Source of the DNA: Halomonas qaidamensis
GTDB taxonomy: Bacteria; Pseudomonadota; Gammaproteobacteria; Pseudomonadales; Halomonadaceae
Direction: 5' to 3'
Length of the DNA stretch: 64,000 nucleotides
Assembly: GCF_025917315.1 (NCBI RefSeq)
Contig: NZ_CP080627.1
Coordinates: forward strand, 2,542,001 to 2,606,000
Both the position numbers and the translations under genes were made by a program. Positions 51,825 through 60,588 of the stretch are shown in pieces (the first letter of the stretch is position 1; each line of letters starts with the position of its first letter). The notes below the pieces were generated by a model, which worked only from the letters and a program-made list of their open reading frames with translations, searched no databases and was not told the origin of the DNA.

Positions 51825-53486
51825 ATGGCGCAATACGTATTCACCATGAACCGGGTTGGCAAAGTTGTGCCGCCCAAAAAGCAAATTCTCAAGGATATTT
51901 CGCTATCATTCTTCCCTGGTGCCAAAATTGGCGTGTTGGGTTTGAACGGTTCCGGTAAATCCACACTGCTGCGCATCATGGCCGGTGTCGATAAAGAGTT
52001 TGAAGGTGAAGCTCGTCCGATGCCTGGTATCAATGTGGGCTACCTCCCCCAGGAGCCACAGCTTGATGACGAAAAGAACGTTCGCGAAACGGTAGAAGAA
52101 GCCCTAGGCGCCATTAAAGAAGCTCAAGAGAAGCTAGACGCGGTGTACGCCGCCTATGCCGAGCCTGATGCGGATTTTGATGCCTTAGCGAGCGAACAAG
52201 CACGCCTTGAAAATATTATTGAAGCTGCGGATGCGCATAACCTTGAGCGTAAGCTAGAAGTTGCTGCTGAAGCGCTGCGTCTACCGCCTTGGGATGCCAA
52301 AGTAGGCAACCTTTCCGGGGGTGAGCGTCGCCGCGTGGCATTATGCCGCCTGCTGCTTTCAAGTCCCGATATGCTGCTGCTTGATGAGCCTACTAACCAC
52401 TTGGATGCTGAATCCGTTGCTTGGCTAGAGCGCTTCTTGCACGACTATAATGGCACTGTAGTGGCCATCACCCACGACCGTTACTTCCTGGATAACGTTG
52501 CTGGATGGATTCTAGAGCTTGACCGTGGCCAGGGCATACCCTTTGAAGGCAACTACTCTCAATGGCTGGAACAGAAAGAGCAGCGCCTGAACCAAGAAGC
52601 CAAGCAAGAAGTATCGCGCCAAAAAGCCATCAAGCAAGAGCTTGAATGGGTGCGCAGCAACACCAAGGGGCGTCAAGCGAAGAGCAAAGCGCGCCTTAAT
52701 CGCTTTGAAGAGATGCAGTCTGGTGATTTCCAAAAGCGTAATGAAACAAACGAGATCTATATTCCGCCTGGCCCACGCCTGGGTGACAAGGTCATTGAGT
52801 TTCATAACGTCACCAAGCGGTTTGATGACAAGCTACTCTACCAGGATCTCTCGTTTACCATTCCCCAAGGGGCAATTGTCGGGATTGTAGGTGGTAACGG
52901 GGCCGGTAAATCAACGCTGTTCAAGCTGGCCACCGGCCAAGAACAGCCGGATGCTGGCGAAGTAGTGATTGGCGAGACAGTCGATATTGCCTACGTTGAG
53001 CAGCTGCGCGACGCGCTAGACGACAAGCAAACTGTTTGGGAAGCCGTCTCTGATGGGCAGGATATTCTCAACATCAATGGCTATGAAGTATCCTCGCGGG
53101 CCTACGTTGGCCGCTTCAACTTTAAGGGGAACGATCAGCAGAAGCGCTTAGATGAGCTTTCTGGTGGTGAACGCGGTCGTCTGCAACTTGCCCAAACGCT
53201 GAAGCAAGGCGCAAACGTACTGCTGCTAGATGAGCCTTCAAACGATCTAGACATTGAGACCTTACGCGCATTGGAAGAAGCGCTACTTGCCTTCCCTGGC
53301 TGCGCTATGGTGATCTCTCACGATCGTTGGTTCCTCGACCGTATCGCTACGCATATTCTCGCCTTTGAAGGCGATTCAGAAGTTGTCTTCTTCGATGGCA
53401 ACTACACCGAATATGAAGAAGACCACAAAAAGCGCGTGGGTAATGACACGCCTAAGCGGATGAAGTATAAGCGTATCGACGCCTGA
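51825..53486 (+). CDS. ettA: EttA-type ABC-F energy-dependent translational throttle
   Basis: 553 residues, the usual EttA length. Cytoplasmic, ribosome-bound ABC-F ATPase that gates the first peptide bond according to ATP/ADP. Tandem ATPase domains: Walker A GLNGSGKST and GGNGAGKST; signatures LSGGERRR and LSGGERGR; Walker B LLLDEPTNHLDAES and LLLDEPSNDLDIETLRALE, the second being characteristic of EttA. The N-terminus MAQYVFTMNRVGKVVPPKK is also typical. No membrane segments. It stands alone, with a 233-bp leader containing the long stem and a strong terminator after it. Confidence 0.97.
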   Translation: MAQYVFTMNRVGKVVPPKKQILKDISLSFFPGAKIGVLGLNGSGKSTLLRIMAGVDKEFEGEARPMPGINVGYLPQEPQLDDEKNVRETVEEALGAIKEAQEKLDAVYAAYAEPDADFDALASEQARLENIIEAADAHNLERKLEVAAEALRLPPWDAKVGNLSGGERRRVALCRLLLSSPDMLLLDEPTNHLDAESVAWLERFLHDYNGTVVAITHDRYFLDNVAGWILELDRGQGIPFEGNYSQWLEQKEQRLNQEAKQEVSRQKAIKQELEWVRSNTKGRQAKSKARLNRFEEMQSGDFQKRNETNEIYIPPGPRLGDKVIEFHNVTKRFDDKLLYQDLSFTIPQGAIVGIVGGNGAGKSTLFKLATGQEQPDAGEVVIGETVDIAYVEQLRDALDDKQTVWEAVSDGQDILNINGYEVSSRAYVGRFNFKGNDQQKRLDELSGGERGRLQLAQTLKQGANVLLLDEPSNDLDIETLRALEEALLAFPGCAMVISHDRWFLDRIATHILAFEGDSEVVFFDGNYTEYEEDHKKRVGNDTPKRMKYKRIDA

Positions 53487-53518
53487 TCGTGGCATCGTAG
53501 CAACACTGCTTATATTCA

Positions 53519-53560
53519 AAAAAGCCCCATGTGCGGATGAAAGCGCACTTGGGGCTTTTT
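53519..53560. terminator. Bidirectional terminator between ettA and hinT
   Basis: A 17-base arm (AAAAAGCCCCATGTGCG) pairs with CGCACTTGGGGCTTTTT with one mismatch across an 8-base loop. The arms end in A and T runs, so it can terminate both convergent genes. Confidence 0.92.
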
Positions 53561-53595
53561 ACTGTCTTAACGTTTATAAAAAACTGAAAACGTTA

Positions 53596-53937
53596 CTAGC
53601 CTGCCGGCCAAGTAAACTGCCGCCCACCCATCAAATGCATATGAATATGGTAAACAGTCTGGCCGCCCATTTCGTTGCAATTCATGACTACTCGATAACC
53701 ATCTTCTGCGAAGCCTTGCTGTTTAGCTAGCTGTGCAGCGGTGTACTGCAATCGCCCAATAACCGCTAAGTCATCTGGAGTAATATCGTTCAGCGTGGCA
53801 ATGTGCTTTTTAGGAATGATCAGCTGATGCGTTGGTGCCTGAGGGCTAATATCATTAAATGCCAACACGTGCTCATCTTCATATACGATATCTGCGGGAA
53901 TTTCGCGGTTTATTATTTTGCAAAACAGGCAATCCAT
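53596..53937 (-). CDS. hinT: HIT-family purine nucleoside phosphoramidase (HinT)
   Basis: 113 residues. The HIT active site HIHMH (His97, His99, His101) is intact, with the preceding [17 protein letters not shown] typical of bacterial HinT and an N-terminal CLFCKII motif. It hydrolyses adenosine phosphoramidates in the cytoplasm. A strong Shine-Dalgarno (AAGGAGG) lies 5 bases before the ATG. It lies downstream of prkB on the same strand, and the 14-bp repeats at 53977-54018 separate the two. Confidence 0.95.
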   Translation of the reverse strand: MDCLFCKIINREIPADIVYEDEHVLAFNDISPQAPTHQLIIPKKHIATLNDITPDDLAVIGRLQYTAAQLAKQQGFAEDGYRVVMNCNEMGGQTVYHIHMHLMGGRQFTWPAG

Positions 53938-53976
53938 ACGGCCTCCTTCATTTTGTAAGTGGCGAAAACGTACTAA

Positions 53977-54018
53977 CTAGCAAAAACGGCCTAGCAAAAA
54001 CGGCCTAGCGAAAACGGC
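53977..54018 (-). repeat. 14-bp tandem repeat over the prkB stop codon
   Basis: Three head-to-tail copies of CTAGCAAAAACGGC (third copy with one change, CTAGCG). The third copy forms the last codons and stop of prkB; the others lie in the gap before hinT, as if the gene end had been duplicated by slippage. Confidence 0.8.
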
Positions 54019-54877
54019 GCTGAGAAAGCAAATGGCGAACCAAGGGGGCTAGGATTAGCTCCATCGCTAGCGACATTCGCGCGCCAGGCACTACCAACGT
54101 GTGTGGGCGTGTCATAAACGAGTCTTTAATCATCGCCAATAGCCAGGGAAAATCCACTGTTGACGGGTCTCTAAAACGAATCACTACGAATGATTCTGCA
54201 TCGGTGGGAATGTCTTGTACTTCAAACGGGTTCGACGTATCGACGGTGGGCACCCGCTGGAAATTAATATGGGTACGAGAGAACTGCGGCTGAATGTAGC
54301 GCACATAATCATCCATGCGCCCTAATATGGTATCGATTACCGCTTCCTGGGAATAACCGCGCAGCTTAGTATCACGGTCAATTTTTTGAATCCACTCCAG
54401 GTTCATGGTTGGCGCAACGCCAACTAACAAATCCACGTGACGAGCAATATCATACTCTTGCGTCACTAAACCGCCGTGCAGCCCCTCGTAAAACAACAAA
54501 TCGGTACCACAGGGTAGTGACTGCCATTCAGTGAACGTCCCTACCCGATAACCCGCCTCAATTTTTTGCTTATCTTCCGCATGAATATAGTGGCGGAACG
54601 TACCCGCCCCATGTTCACCGTACTCGATAAACAGCCCTTCAAGCCGATCAAGCAGATTGGCTTCTACCGCAAAGTGAGAAAGTTCATCTTTACGCTCGGG
54701 CTCATCTCGAAAAATCCGCTGAAGGTCATCGCGAGTGTAGCGGTGGAACGCATCGCCATCCACCATGGCAGCGTGCACATCTTCACGCAAAAACATGCGT
54801 TCAAAACTGCGCCGCACCGTCGTGGTGCCCGCTCCTGAAGAGCCGGTAATGGCAATGATTGGATATTCCCGCGACAT
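54005..54877 (-). CDS. prkB: Phosphoribulokinase-like protein (PrkB family)
   Basis: 290 residues, matching the class I phosphoribulokinase/uridine kinase fold. P-loop GSSGAGTTT near residues 12-20, DGDAFHRYTRDD (substrate-binding region) and FYEGLHGGLV (Walker B-like, with Glu). The E. coli relative is PrkB (YhfF/PrkB locus type), found in bacteria without a Calvin cycle, and its true substrate is uncertain. No RuBisCO gene is in view. The start shares one base with the upstream thioesterase stop (TAATG), so the pair is coupled; the end lies within a 14-bp tandem repeat. Confidence 0.9.
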   Translation of the reverse strand: MSREYPIIAITGSSGAGTTTVRRSFERMFLREDVHAAMVDGDAFHRYTRDDLQRIFRDEPERKDELSHFAVEANLLDRLEGLFIEYGEHGAGTFRHYIHAEDKQKIEAGYRVGTFTEWQSLPCGTDLLFYEGLHGGLVTQEYDIARHVDLLVGVAPTMNLEWIQKIDRDTKLRGYSQEAVIDTILGRMDDYVRYIQPQFSRTHINFQRVPTVDTSNPFEVQDIPTDAESFVVIRFRDPSTVDFPWLLAMIKDSFMTRPHTLVVPGARMSLAMELILAPLVRHLLSQRRFR

Positions 54878-55329
54878 TAAGCACCTCTCTCCGGTGCGAC
54901 CGCCTGAGCAATCGCCTGCACGACGTCATCAGGCACGTTCACAGGCCGCCCTGTAGAAAGGTCTAAAAGAAGCTGATTGACGCGAGCAGTTGCCACCACT
55001 TTATCGGTTTCCGCATGACAAATGCGCTGGTAAACCGTTAACGCTTTGCCTTGCGGCTCAGGGACAGCGGTCTCAATTATCAAGGCATCTGGCCAGCGTG
55101 CCTCGCTCTGATACTGAACAGCCAGATCGACAACAACGCTTGGGTACCCTTTCATATCCCACTCAGGCAAGCCTAGCGCTGCGAAGGCATGCACACGAGC
55201 TTCATGTAGTAGCGATACTAAAACGTCATGTCCCAAGTGACGGCCATAGTTCATATCCGTCACCCGCACCGTCAAAGGATGCCGATGAATAATCGCTGCC
55301 GAGGGGAAATCCAGCGTGACACGCTCCAT
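54877..55329 (-). CDS. Acyl-CoA thioesterase (hotdog, 4HBT-like)
   Basis: 150 residues. The sequence around VTDMNYGRHLGHDVLVSLLHEARV has the Asp-Met-x-x-x-x-His-Leu pattern of 4-hydroxybenzoyl-CoA-type hotdog thioesterases (YbgC/FcbJ-like), followed by DLAVQYQSEARWPDALIIET. Substrate unknown; acyl-CoA hydrolysis in the cytoplasm is expected. Strong Shine-Dalgarno (AAGGAG) 6 bases before the ATG. It overlaps prkB by one base and lies 51 bp after purD on the same strand. Confidence 0.85.
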   Translation of the reverse strand: MERVTLDFPSAAIIHRHPLTVRVTDMNYGRHLGHDVLVSLLHEARVHAFAALGLPEWDMKGYPSVVVDLAVQYQSEARWPDALIIETAVPEPQGKALTVYQRICHAETDKVVATARVNQLLLDLSTGRPVNVPDDVVQAIAQAVAPERGA

Positions 55330-55380
55330 GCCTAGCTCCTTGTCGGTGATAGTTTAGCGCTGGCGAACCACCGCTGTTTG

Positions 55381-56667
55381 CTATGCTTCCCGGGCGATAG
55401 CACGGAATGCGATATCACGGCGAAACTCAGCGCCTTCCCAATGAATCGCGTTAACACCCTGATATGCTTGCTGTTGAGCAGCAGAGACCGTGTTGCCCAA
55501 TGCTGTTACACACAGCACTCGTCCGCCTGCGGTTAAAATAGCGCCGTCAGCAGCCTGTGTCGTGCCAGCATGAAAGACCTTGCACTGGGCCTGTTCTGCC
55601 TGTTCTAAACCGTCAATGACATCGCCTTTACGGTAACTACCGGGATAGCCACCTGCTGCCATGACAACGCCAACAGCCGCACGGTCGTCCCACTTACACT
55701 GCTTATCAGCAAGCTCACCCTTAGCACCGGCCAGACAAAGGGCAGCTAAGTCTGACGTTAAGCGCATCATAATCGGCTGAGTTTCAGGGTCACCAAAACG
55801 ACAATTGTATTCAATAACCTTTGGATTGCCTTCAGCATCAATCATCAGGCCCGCGTACAAAAAGCCTGTGTATGCATTGCCCTCTTCCGCCATGCCTCGC
55901 ACGGTAGGAAGTATAACCTGCTCCATGATGCGCTCGTCGATCTCTGGCGTTACCACCGGCGCTGGGGAGTAAGCCCCCATGCCGCCCGTATTGGGGCCAG
56001 TGTCGCCGTCGTAAGCACGTTTGTGGTCTTGGCTAGTAGCCATGGGCACGACATTTGCACCATCCACCATAACGATAAAGCTGGCTTCTTCGCCTTCCAG
56101 AAATTCTTCGATAACAACGCGCGCACCTGCATCGCCAAAGGCATTCGCTTCTAACATATCGCGAATAGCCGCTTCAGCTTCGGCTTCGCTCATCGCTACA
56201 ATGACCCCCTTACCCGCCGCCAAGCCGTCAGCTTTGATGACAATCGGCGCGCCCATCTCAGCTAAGTAAGCCAAAGCGGGTGCTACCGCCGTAAAGGTTT
56301 GGTATGCAGCAGAAGGAATCTGATGACGTGCAAGAAAGTCTTTGGTGAACGATTTAGAGCCTTCCAATTGGGCGGCACGTTGAGAAGGTCCAAAAATGGT
56401 CAGGCCCGCAGCCTGAAAGCGATCGACAACGCCTTCCACTAGCGGTGCTTCTGGCCCCACCACTGTCAGCGCCACCTGCTCACGCTGGGCAAACTCAACC
56501 AACGCGTCTAAATCTGTTGCTTCAATCGCTACGTTGGTCAATTTAGGCTCGGTGGCAGTACCTGCATTACCCGGCGCAACAAACACCTGCTCGACATCAC
56601 TAGACTGCGCTAATTTCCAAGCCAATGCGTGCTCGCGGCCACCGCCACCTATCATTAAAACGTTCAT
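55381..56667 (-). CDS. purD: Phosphoribosylamine-glycine ligase (GARS)
   Basis: 428 residues, normal for PurD; second step of purine biosynthesis, joining glycine to phosphoribosylamine with ATP. ATP-grasp features: N-terminal MNVLMIGGGGREHALAWKL, GPEAPLVEGV, GLAAGKGV, SQDHKRAYDGD, GPNTGGMGAYSP and YNCRFGDPETQP. I start at the ATG at 56667, which has AAGGA 6 bases upstream; ATGs at 56673 and 56682 are too close to it. purH is not adjacent, unlike in many gammaproteobacteria. A 10-bp tandem repeat lies 27 bp upstream. Confidence 0.97.
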   Translation of the reverse strand: MNVLMIGGGGREHALAWKLAQSSDVEQVFVAPGNAGTATEPKLTNVAIEATDLDALVEFAQREQVALTVVGPEAPLVEGVVDRFQAAGLTIFGPSQRAAQLEGSKSFTKDFLARHQIPSAAYQTFTAVAPALAYLAEMGAPIVIKADGLAAGKGVIVAMSEAEAEAAIRDMLEANAFGDAGARVVIEEFLEGEEASFIVMVDGANVVPMATSQDHKRAYDGDTGPNTGGMGAYSPAPVVTPEIDERIMEQVILPTVRGMAEEGNAYTGFLYAGLMIDAEGNPKVIEYNCRFGDPETQPIMMRLTSDLAALCLAGAKGELADKQCKWDDRAAVGVVMAAGGYPGSYRKGDVIDGLEQAEQAQCKVFHAGTTQAADGAILTAGGRVLCVTALGNTVSAAQQQAYQGVNAIHWEGAEFRRDIAFRAIAREA

Positions 56668-56693
56668 TATCATCCTTCTCAAACGGGAGTGCG

Positions 56694-56733
56694 TAGTTGA
56701 GACTAGTTGAGACTAGTTGAGCGCAGTTAAGAG
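56694..56733. repeat. 10-bp tandem repeat upstream of purD
   Basis: Four decamers (TAGTTGAGAC twice, then TAGTTGAGCG and CAGTTAAGAG) follow head to tail between phaR and purD. The 10-bp spacing puts each copy on nearly the same helix face, which would suit a regulator, but slippage is equally possible. Confidence 0.7.
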
Positions 56734-56784
56734 CGTCATCGAATTAATCAGCCACATTATGCCACAACGTCTCAACCAGCGGCG

Positions 56785-57258
56785 TTACGAGCTTTTATCC
56801 GGCGTATCGTCTTCATCCGTTTGATTAGGCTGATTAGGCTGATTAAGCGTTTTTTGCCAAAAGCGCATATTCTCTTCCGCCAACTCGCGCATAAACTCCA
56901 TGGGAGAGTGGCGAATTGCTTGTTGCCATTGGCTTTGCATGCGCTTTTGCTGCTCTAGCATGAGCTGGGTACCCTGCTCTAAATAGCGTGCCAGCGGTAA
57001 AGGTGATGACATATCATAAACACGGATCAGCTGGGCAAGCAGATCGTTCGAGAAGACCTCAGCATCGCTATCAGCCTGCTCTTGTTCGATAATGATCGAC
57101 AGCAAGATAGTTCGCGTTAGATCTTCCCCACTTTTAGCATCTTCGACGCGGAAGGGTTCTTCCTCAATAATCAAACGCCGCAGATCCTCAAGCGTCACGT
57201 AACGACTTTGCTGAGTATCATATAACCTACGGTTAGCATATTTACGAATTACGCGCAC
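56785..57258 (-). CDS. phaR: PHA synthesis repressor PhaR
   Basis: 157 residues from a GTG start at 57258 (VRVIRKYANRRLYDTQQSRY), placed by an AAGGAG Shine-Dalgarno 7 bases upstream. The longer ATG frame to 57297 adds 13 residues and has no such site. The DNA-binding PHB/PHA accumulation regulator domain (KYANRRLYDT, YVTLEDL) and the following PHB accumulation region (VEDAKSGEDLTRTILLSIII) are clear. It represses phasin genes until polyhydroxyalkanoate granules titrate it. The C-terminus is Gln/Asn-rich (NQPNQPNQTDED). Divergent from rsmE. Confidence 0.93.
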   Translation of the reverse strand: MRVIRKYANRRLYDTQQSRYVTLEDLRRLIIEEEPFRVEDAKSGEDLTRTILLSIIIEQEQADSDAEVFSNDLLAQLIRVYDMSSPLPLARYLEQGTQLMLEQQKRMQSQWQQAIRHSPMEFMRELAEENMRFWQKTLNQPNQPNQTDEDDTPDKSS

Positions 57259-57392
57259 AGCGCATCTCCTTAAACGCGGTAGAGGCTTTGTCGCCATTGC
57301 TGCTATTGTGCCTGCAACATGCGCCTATGCAAGCCAGCTTAACGGATTAGTACCGTTAGACGTGTCTTCCTTATGACCAATAGACGACAATC

Positions 57393-58103
57393 ATGAATCT
57401 GATTCTGCTTAATCCGAGCGAAGTGAAGGGAGCTTATGCTTACCTTACTGACGCACGACGTATCACCCATTTACGCGAGGTACACCGCGCCTGTATAGGA
57501 GATCACTTCACCGTTGGCCTGCAGGGGGGGCAAATGGGGAAAGCACAGCTAACCGAACTAAACGATATCCAGGCAACTTTCACATTAGAAAGCTTGAACG
57601 AGCCGCCCCCACCGCCCCTGCCAGTACACTTAGTGTTGGCGCTTCCTCGGCCCAGAATGCTGGCACGTACCTTAGAGCATGTCACTGCCCTTGGTGTAAA
57701 AAATATTACACTGCTACACACTAAACGGGTGGAAAAAAGCTACTGGCAATCTCCCGAACTCCGCACGGAGAAAATTCATCACCACTTAGTACTTGGCCTT
57801 GAACAAGCGCGGGACACACAAATGCCCAAAGTGACGCTATGCAAAGGTTTTCGCCCCTTTTTAGAAGAGCAGCTGCCTGAACTATTAAAAGAACGGCGCG
57901 GCTTGATGGCACACCCTGGCATGCCGAACGCCTGCCCCCGGACGGTTGACGGGCAAATACTGCTTCTCGTTGGGCCGGAAGGCGGTTTTATCCCCTGGGA
58001 AGTTGAAAAACTACTTGAGGCAGGCTGCGAGGGCATGCACTTAGGCCCCCGCATCTTACGGGTAGAAACGGCCGTGACCGCGCTGTTATCCCGACTTTTT
58101 TAA
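57393..58103 (+). CDS. rsmE: 16S rRNA m3U1498 methyltransferase RsmE
   Basis: 236 residues, usual RsmE size. SPOUT-class enzyme that methylates N3 of U1498 of 16S rRNA. N-terminal PUA-like part (residues 1-70), then LALPRPRMLARTLEHVTALG, and the knotted SAM-binding end LLVGPEGGF and LGPRILRVETA. A stretch of prolines (NEPPPPPLP) joins the two parts. Single gene, convergent with the retropepsin-like gene and divergent from phaR. Confidence 0.96.
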   Translation: MNLILLNPSEVKGAYAYLTDARRITHLREVHRACIGDHFTVGLQGGQMGKAQLTELNDIQATFTLESLNEPPPPPLPVHLVLALPRPRMLARTLEHVTALGVKNITLLHTKRVEKSYWQSPELRTEKIHHHLVLGLEQARDTQMPKVTLCKGFRPFLEEQLPELLKERRGLMAHPGMPNACPRTVDGQILLLVGPEGGFIPWEVEKLLEAGCEGMHLGPRILRVETAVTALLSRLF

Positions 58104-58159
58104 TCCTTCGCTACGCCTTTTACTGGGTAACGAGCGCTATAGGCTCAAAAAAACAGGCG

Positions 58160-58714
58160 TTAAGACTGCTCGTCTGCAGGGTCGTGGGGAACATAAGCCG
58201 CGTTTTCCCCACACTCTGGTTGTTGAAGAAAAGTAGCACGTACATCCAACAATCCTAAGTGACTAATCGTACGACGCCCCAAGAGAAGAGGATAAATCAT
58301 CTCTTCTCGATCACGCAGGCTAAACTGCTCTTCATAAACTGTATTACCCATGCACACGTCCATTAGCACCACCGGACGCTCATCACGACCACCTGCCCCG
58401 CGTACGGCTAGCTCGCGATAGAGGGGGCGTTCGATCTGATCGCTAAATGTTTCACCGCTCTCCTGATCCTCTAGCTTGAGCCGGAAACGAACCCACTCTT
58501 CGCCTTCTTTCTCAAACATTTCGATATCACGTGCGTCTAGCGAAGAAGTCAGTGCACCGCTGTCTAGCTTAGCTTTCACAGCGATACCCCAAGGCTCAAT
58601 TAATGCATTTTCAACCCAGCCAAATACCTTATCATCTGCTTGAGCAACCATGCTCACTAATAATGCACCGGCAACAGCACTAGCAGCCAGAACACCCAGA
58701 AAAGTTTTCCTCAT
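58160..58714 (-). CDS. Retropepsin-like / RimK-associated 'zinc protease' family protein, exported
   Basis: 184 residues. Signal peptide (FLGVLAASAVAGALLVSMVAQA), then a compact aspartic-protease-like domain: WGIAVKAKLDSGALTSSLDA with the candidate catalytic Asp-Ser-Gly, and YPLLLGRRTISHLGLLDV. This matches the family often annotated as ATP-dependent zinc protease (PF05618); the fold is retropepsin-like and the zinc label is doubtful. It probably acts in the periplasm. AAGGA precedes the ATG by 10 bases. Same strand as the lytic transglycosylase 53 bp upstream, which may mean a shared envelope role. Confidence 0.85.
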   Translation of the reverse strand: MRKTFLGVLAASAVAGALLVSMVAQADDKVFGWVENALIEPWGIAVKAKLDSGALTSSLDARDIEMFEKEGEEWVRFRLKLEDQESGETFSDQIERPLYRELAVRGAGGRDERPVVLMDVCMGNTVYEEQFSLRDREEMIYPLLLGRRTISHLGLLDVRATFLQQPECGENAAYVPHDPADEQS

Positions 58715-58767
58715 TACATTTCGTCCTTGGTGAGAAATTTAAATAACTACAAAGACCCAATAAACCA

Positions 58768-60024
58768 TTAACGCAACCGTTCTAACAGCGCCTGTGTCGC
58801 GAAGCCATCCGGAATGAGTCCTTGGTCACGTTGGAAAGCGCGTAACCCTTCACGCGTATTGGGTCCCATGATGCCGTCCGCAGTTCCTACTGAATAACCA
58901 GCATTATTTAAACGTTGCTGCAGGGTACGTACATCATCACGTGTCAGCGGAGCTTGGTCTCTTGGCCAAGACGCTTTAATGCCATCACGTCCCGCAATAG
59001 CATCTGCCAGTGTAGCCACGGCTAGAGCATAACTGGTGGCATTGTTATAGCGCAAAATTGCCCGAAAGTTAGGCCCTACTAAAAATGCTGGGCCGTTTGC
59101 TCCTGCGGGCACAATCACCGCAGCGCTATCAAAATTAGGAAGTTCGCCACTTATCGGACGCACGCCTTGTGACGCCCATTCAGCACTGCTACGCCGTTGC
59201 GTTTGTGAGTAATCGAACGAGTCAGGCAAGTTGACTTCCACGCCCCAGGACTGTCCAGCCTGCCAGCCTGCCCGCGCAAGATAGTTAGCGGTAGATGCCA
59301 TGACATCAGGAATACTGCCCCATATGTCTCGACGGCCATCATTATCGCCATCCACAGCATAGGCTTCAAAACTGCTGGGTATAAACTGCGTATGCCCCAT
59401 GGCGCCCGCCCAAGAGCCTTTCATTTGCTCAGCGGCAATGTCACCTTGGTCAATAATCCGTAGAGCCGCTAACAGTTCGCCCCGTGCAAAATCACGCCGA
59501 CGGCCATCGTAAGCAAGTGTTGCCAGTGACTCAAGCGTCGAGAAGTCACCAAAATTACTGCCATAATTACTTTCGATACCCCAAATGGCGACGATAATTT
59601 CCGCAGGAACGCCATAGCGTTGCTGCATTTGCCGAGCAGTATCGCGATGAGCCGCAAGCTTTTCTAACCCGTTATTAATCCGTGTACTGGAAACTGCTGT
59701 ATCAAGGTATTGCCAAATAGGACGAACAAACTCTGGCTGATACTGGTCAAGCTCAATCACCCGTTCACGGTAGCGAAGCCCATCAAACGCAGAGGTAAGC
59801 GTTGCCTCACTAATTCCTTGCTGTGCAGCGTAGCGGCGAAAATCAGCTAACCACTGGTTAAAACTGGCGTAGCTAACTTGTTCGGCTGCGCGTGCATCCA
59901 CTTCGCTCATTAACTGCTGATTAGCGGCTACGCTAGTACTTAGCGAAACACTACTCGCTGCTAATGCAAGTGATAAGCACAATGCGGGATGGATACTTAT
60001 TGAACCTTTATCTTTCAAAGACAT
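58768..60024 (-). CDS. MltB-type lytic murein transglycosylase with peptidoglycan-binding domain
   Basis: 418 residues from the ATG at 60024 (MSLKDKGSISIHPALCLSLA), giving a signal peptide ending near SVAANQ; the longer frame to 60078 has no signal at its start. Catalytic domain: YQPEFVRPIWQYLDTAVS, IWGIESNYG with the catalytic Glu (151 in this numbering), GAMGHTQFIPSSF and DNDGRRDIW. The last 60 residues form a PG_binding_1 domain (RTLQQRLNNAGYSVGTADGI, RAFQRDQGL). It cleaves glycan strands to 1,6-anhydro ends in the periplasm. No lipobox, so it is soluble rather than a lipoprotein. Confidence 0.93.
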   Translation of the reverse strand: MSLKDKGSISIHPALCLSLALAASSVSLSTSVAANQQLMSEVDARAAEQVSYASFNQWLADFRRYAAQQGISEATLTSAFDGLRYRERVIELDQYQPEFVRPIWQYLDTAVSSTRINNGLEKLAAHRDTARQMQQRYGVPAEIIVAIWGIESNYGSNFGDFSTLESLATLAYDGRRRDFARGELLAALRIIDQGDIAAEQMKGSWAGAMGHTQFIPSSFEAYAVDGDNDGRRDIWGSIPDVMASTANYLARAGWQAGQSWGVEVNLPDSFDYSQTQRRSSAEWASQGVRPISGELPNFDSAAVIVPAGANGPAFLVGPNFRAILRYNNATSYALAVATLADAIAGRDGIKASWPRDQAPLTRDDVRTLQQRLNNAGYSVGTADGIMGPNTREGLRAFQRDQGLIPDGFATQALLERLR

Positions 60025-60092
60025 AGCATTAATCTCTTGGCAATCCTTGGCGTGTTTCCGATAATGGCTCAGAAACACGGCAGATGCTAGTC

Positions 60093-60539
60093 TTACCCAC
60101 CAAGCCGCAATAAAACAATCAGGTGAAATGCCACCACGACCCCAGTCAGCAAACCACGTAGTTTAAAATACCAAGCAGGAAAGCCTTCTCGCCCATCGCG
60201 ACTAAGATCGTAACCACCGATTAAAATAAAGCCTGCTAGCAACACCCATAACCCTGTCACCACATTGAATAATAATGCAGGCCAAGCGATTAAGCTGGGC
60301 ACCATAGCGATAAACAAACGTCGGCGGTTGTCTGGGCGCGGTACTTGAAAAGCACTTCCCCAATGAACACCCCCTAGAAAAGACAAAATAACTGCGCTGT
60401 AATAGCTAAATCCATACACCGCTGTTACTTGCCAAGCAGAAGATCCCCACCAAGCGATCACGCCCCCGGCAACAAAAGGAATTAACCCTGCAAGACCAAG
60501 AAACCAAGCAACGCGGCAGTCACTACTTACCTCTCTCAT
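60093..60539 (-). CDS. DUF3429 membrane protein
   Basis: 148 residues with four hydrophobic helices (FLGLAGLIPFVAGGVIAWW; YSAVILSFLGGVHWGSAF; FIAMVPSLIAWPALLFNVVT; GVVVAFHLIVLLRL) and the SFLGGVHWG motif typical of DUF3429. Function unknown. 68 bp upstream of the MltB-type gene and 49 bp after the photolyase on the same strand; the photolyase operon might extend into it. Confidence 0.85.
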   Translation of the reverse strand: MREVSSDCRVAWFLGLAGLIPFVAGGVIAWWGSSAWQVTAVYGFSYYSAVILSFLGGVHWGSAFQVPRPDNRRRLFIAMVPSLIAWPALLFNVVTGLWVLLAGFILIGGYDLSRDGREGFPAWYFKLRGLLTGVVVAFHLIVLLRLGG

Positions 60540-60588
60540 ATTTCAAAATCCACTTCTTGAACGCTATTGTCAGTACCTAAGTGAAACA

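Noticed and set aside
58104..58159. Terminator between rsmE and the retropepsin-like gene
   Set aside because: There is a run of A (T on the minus strand), but I could not find a convincing stem in front of it.
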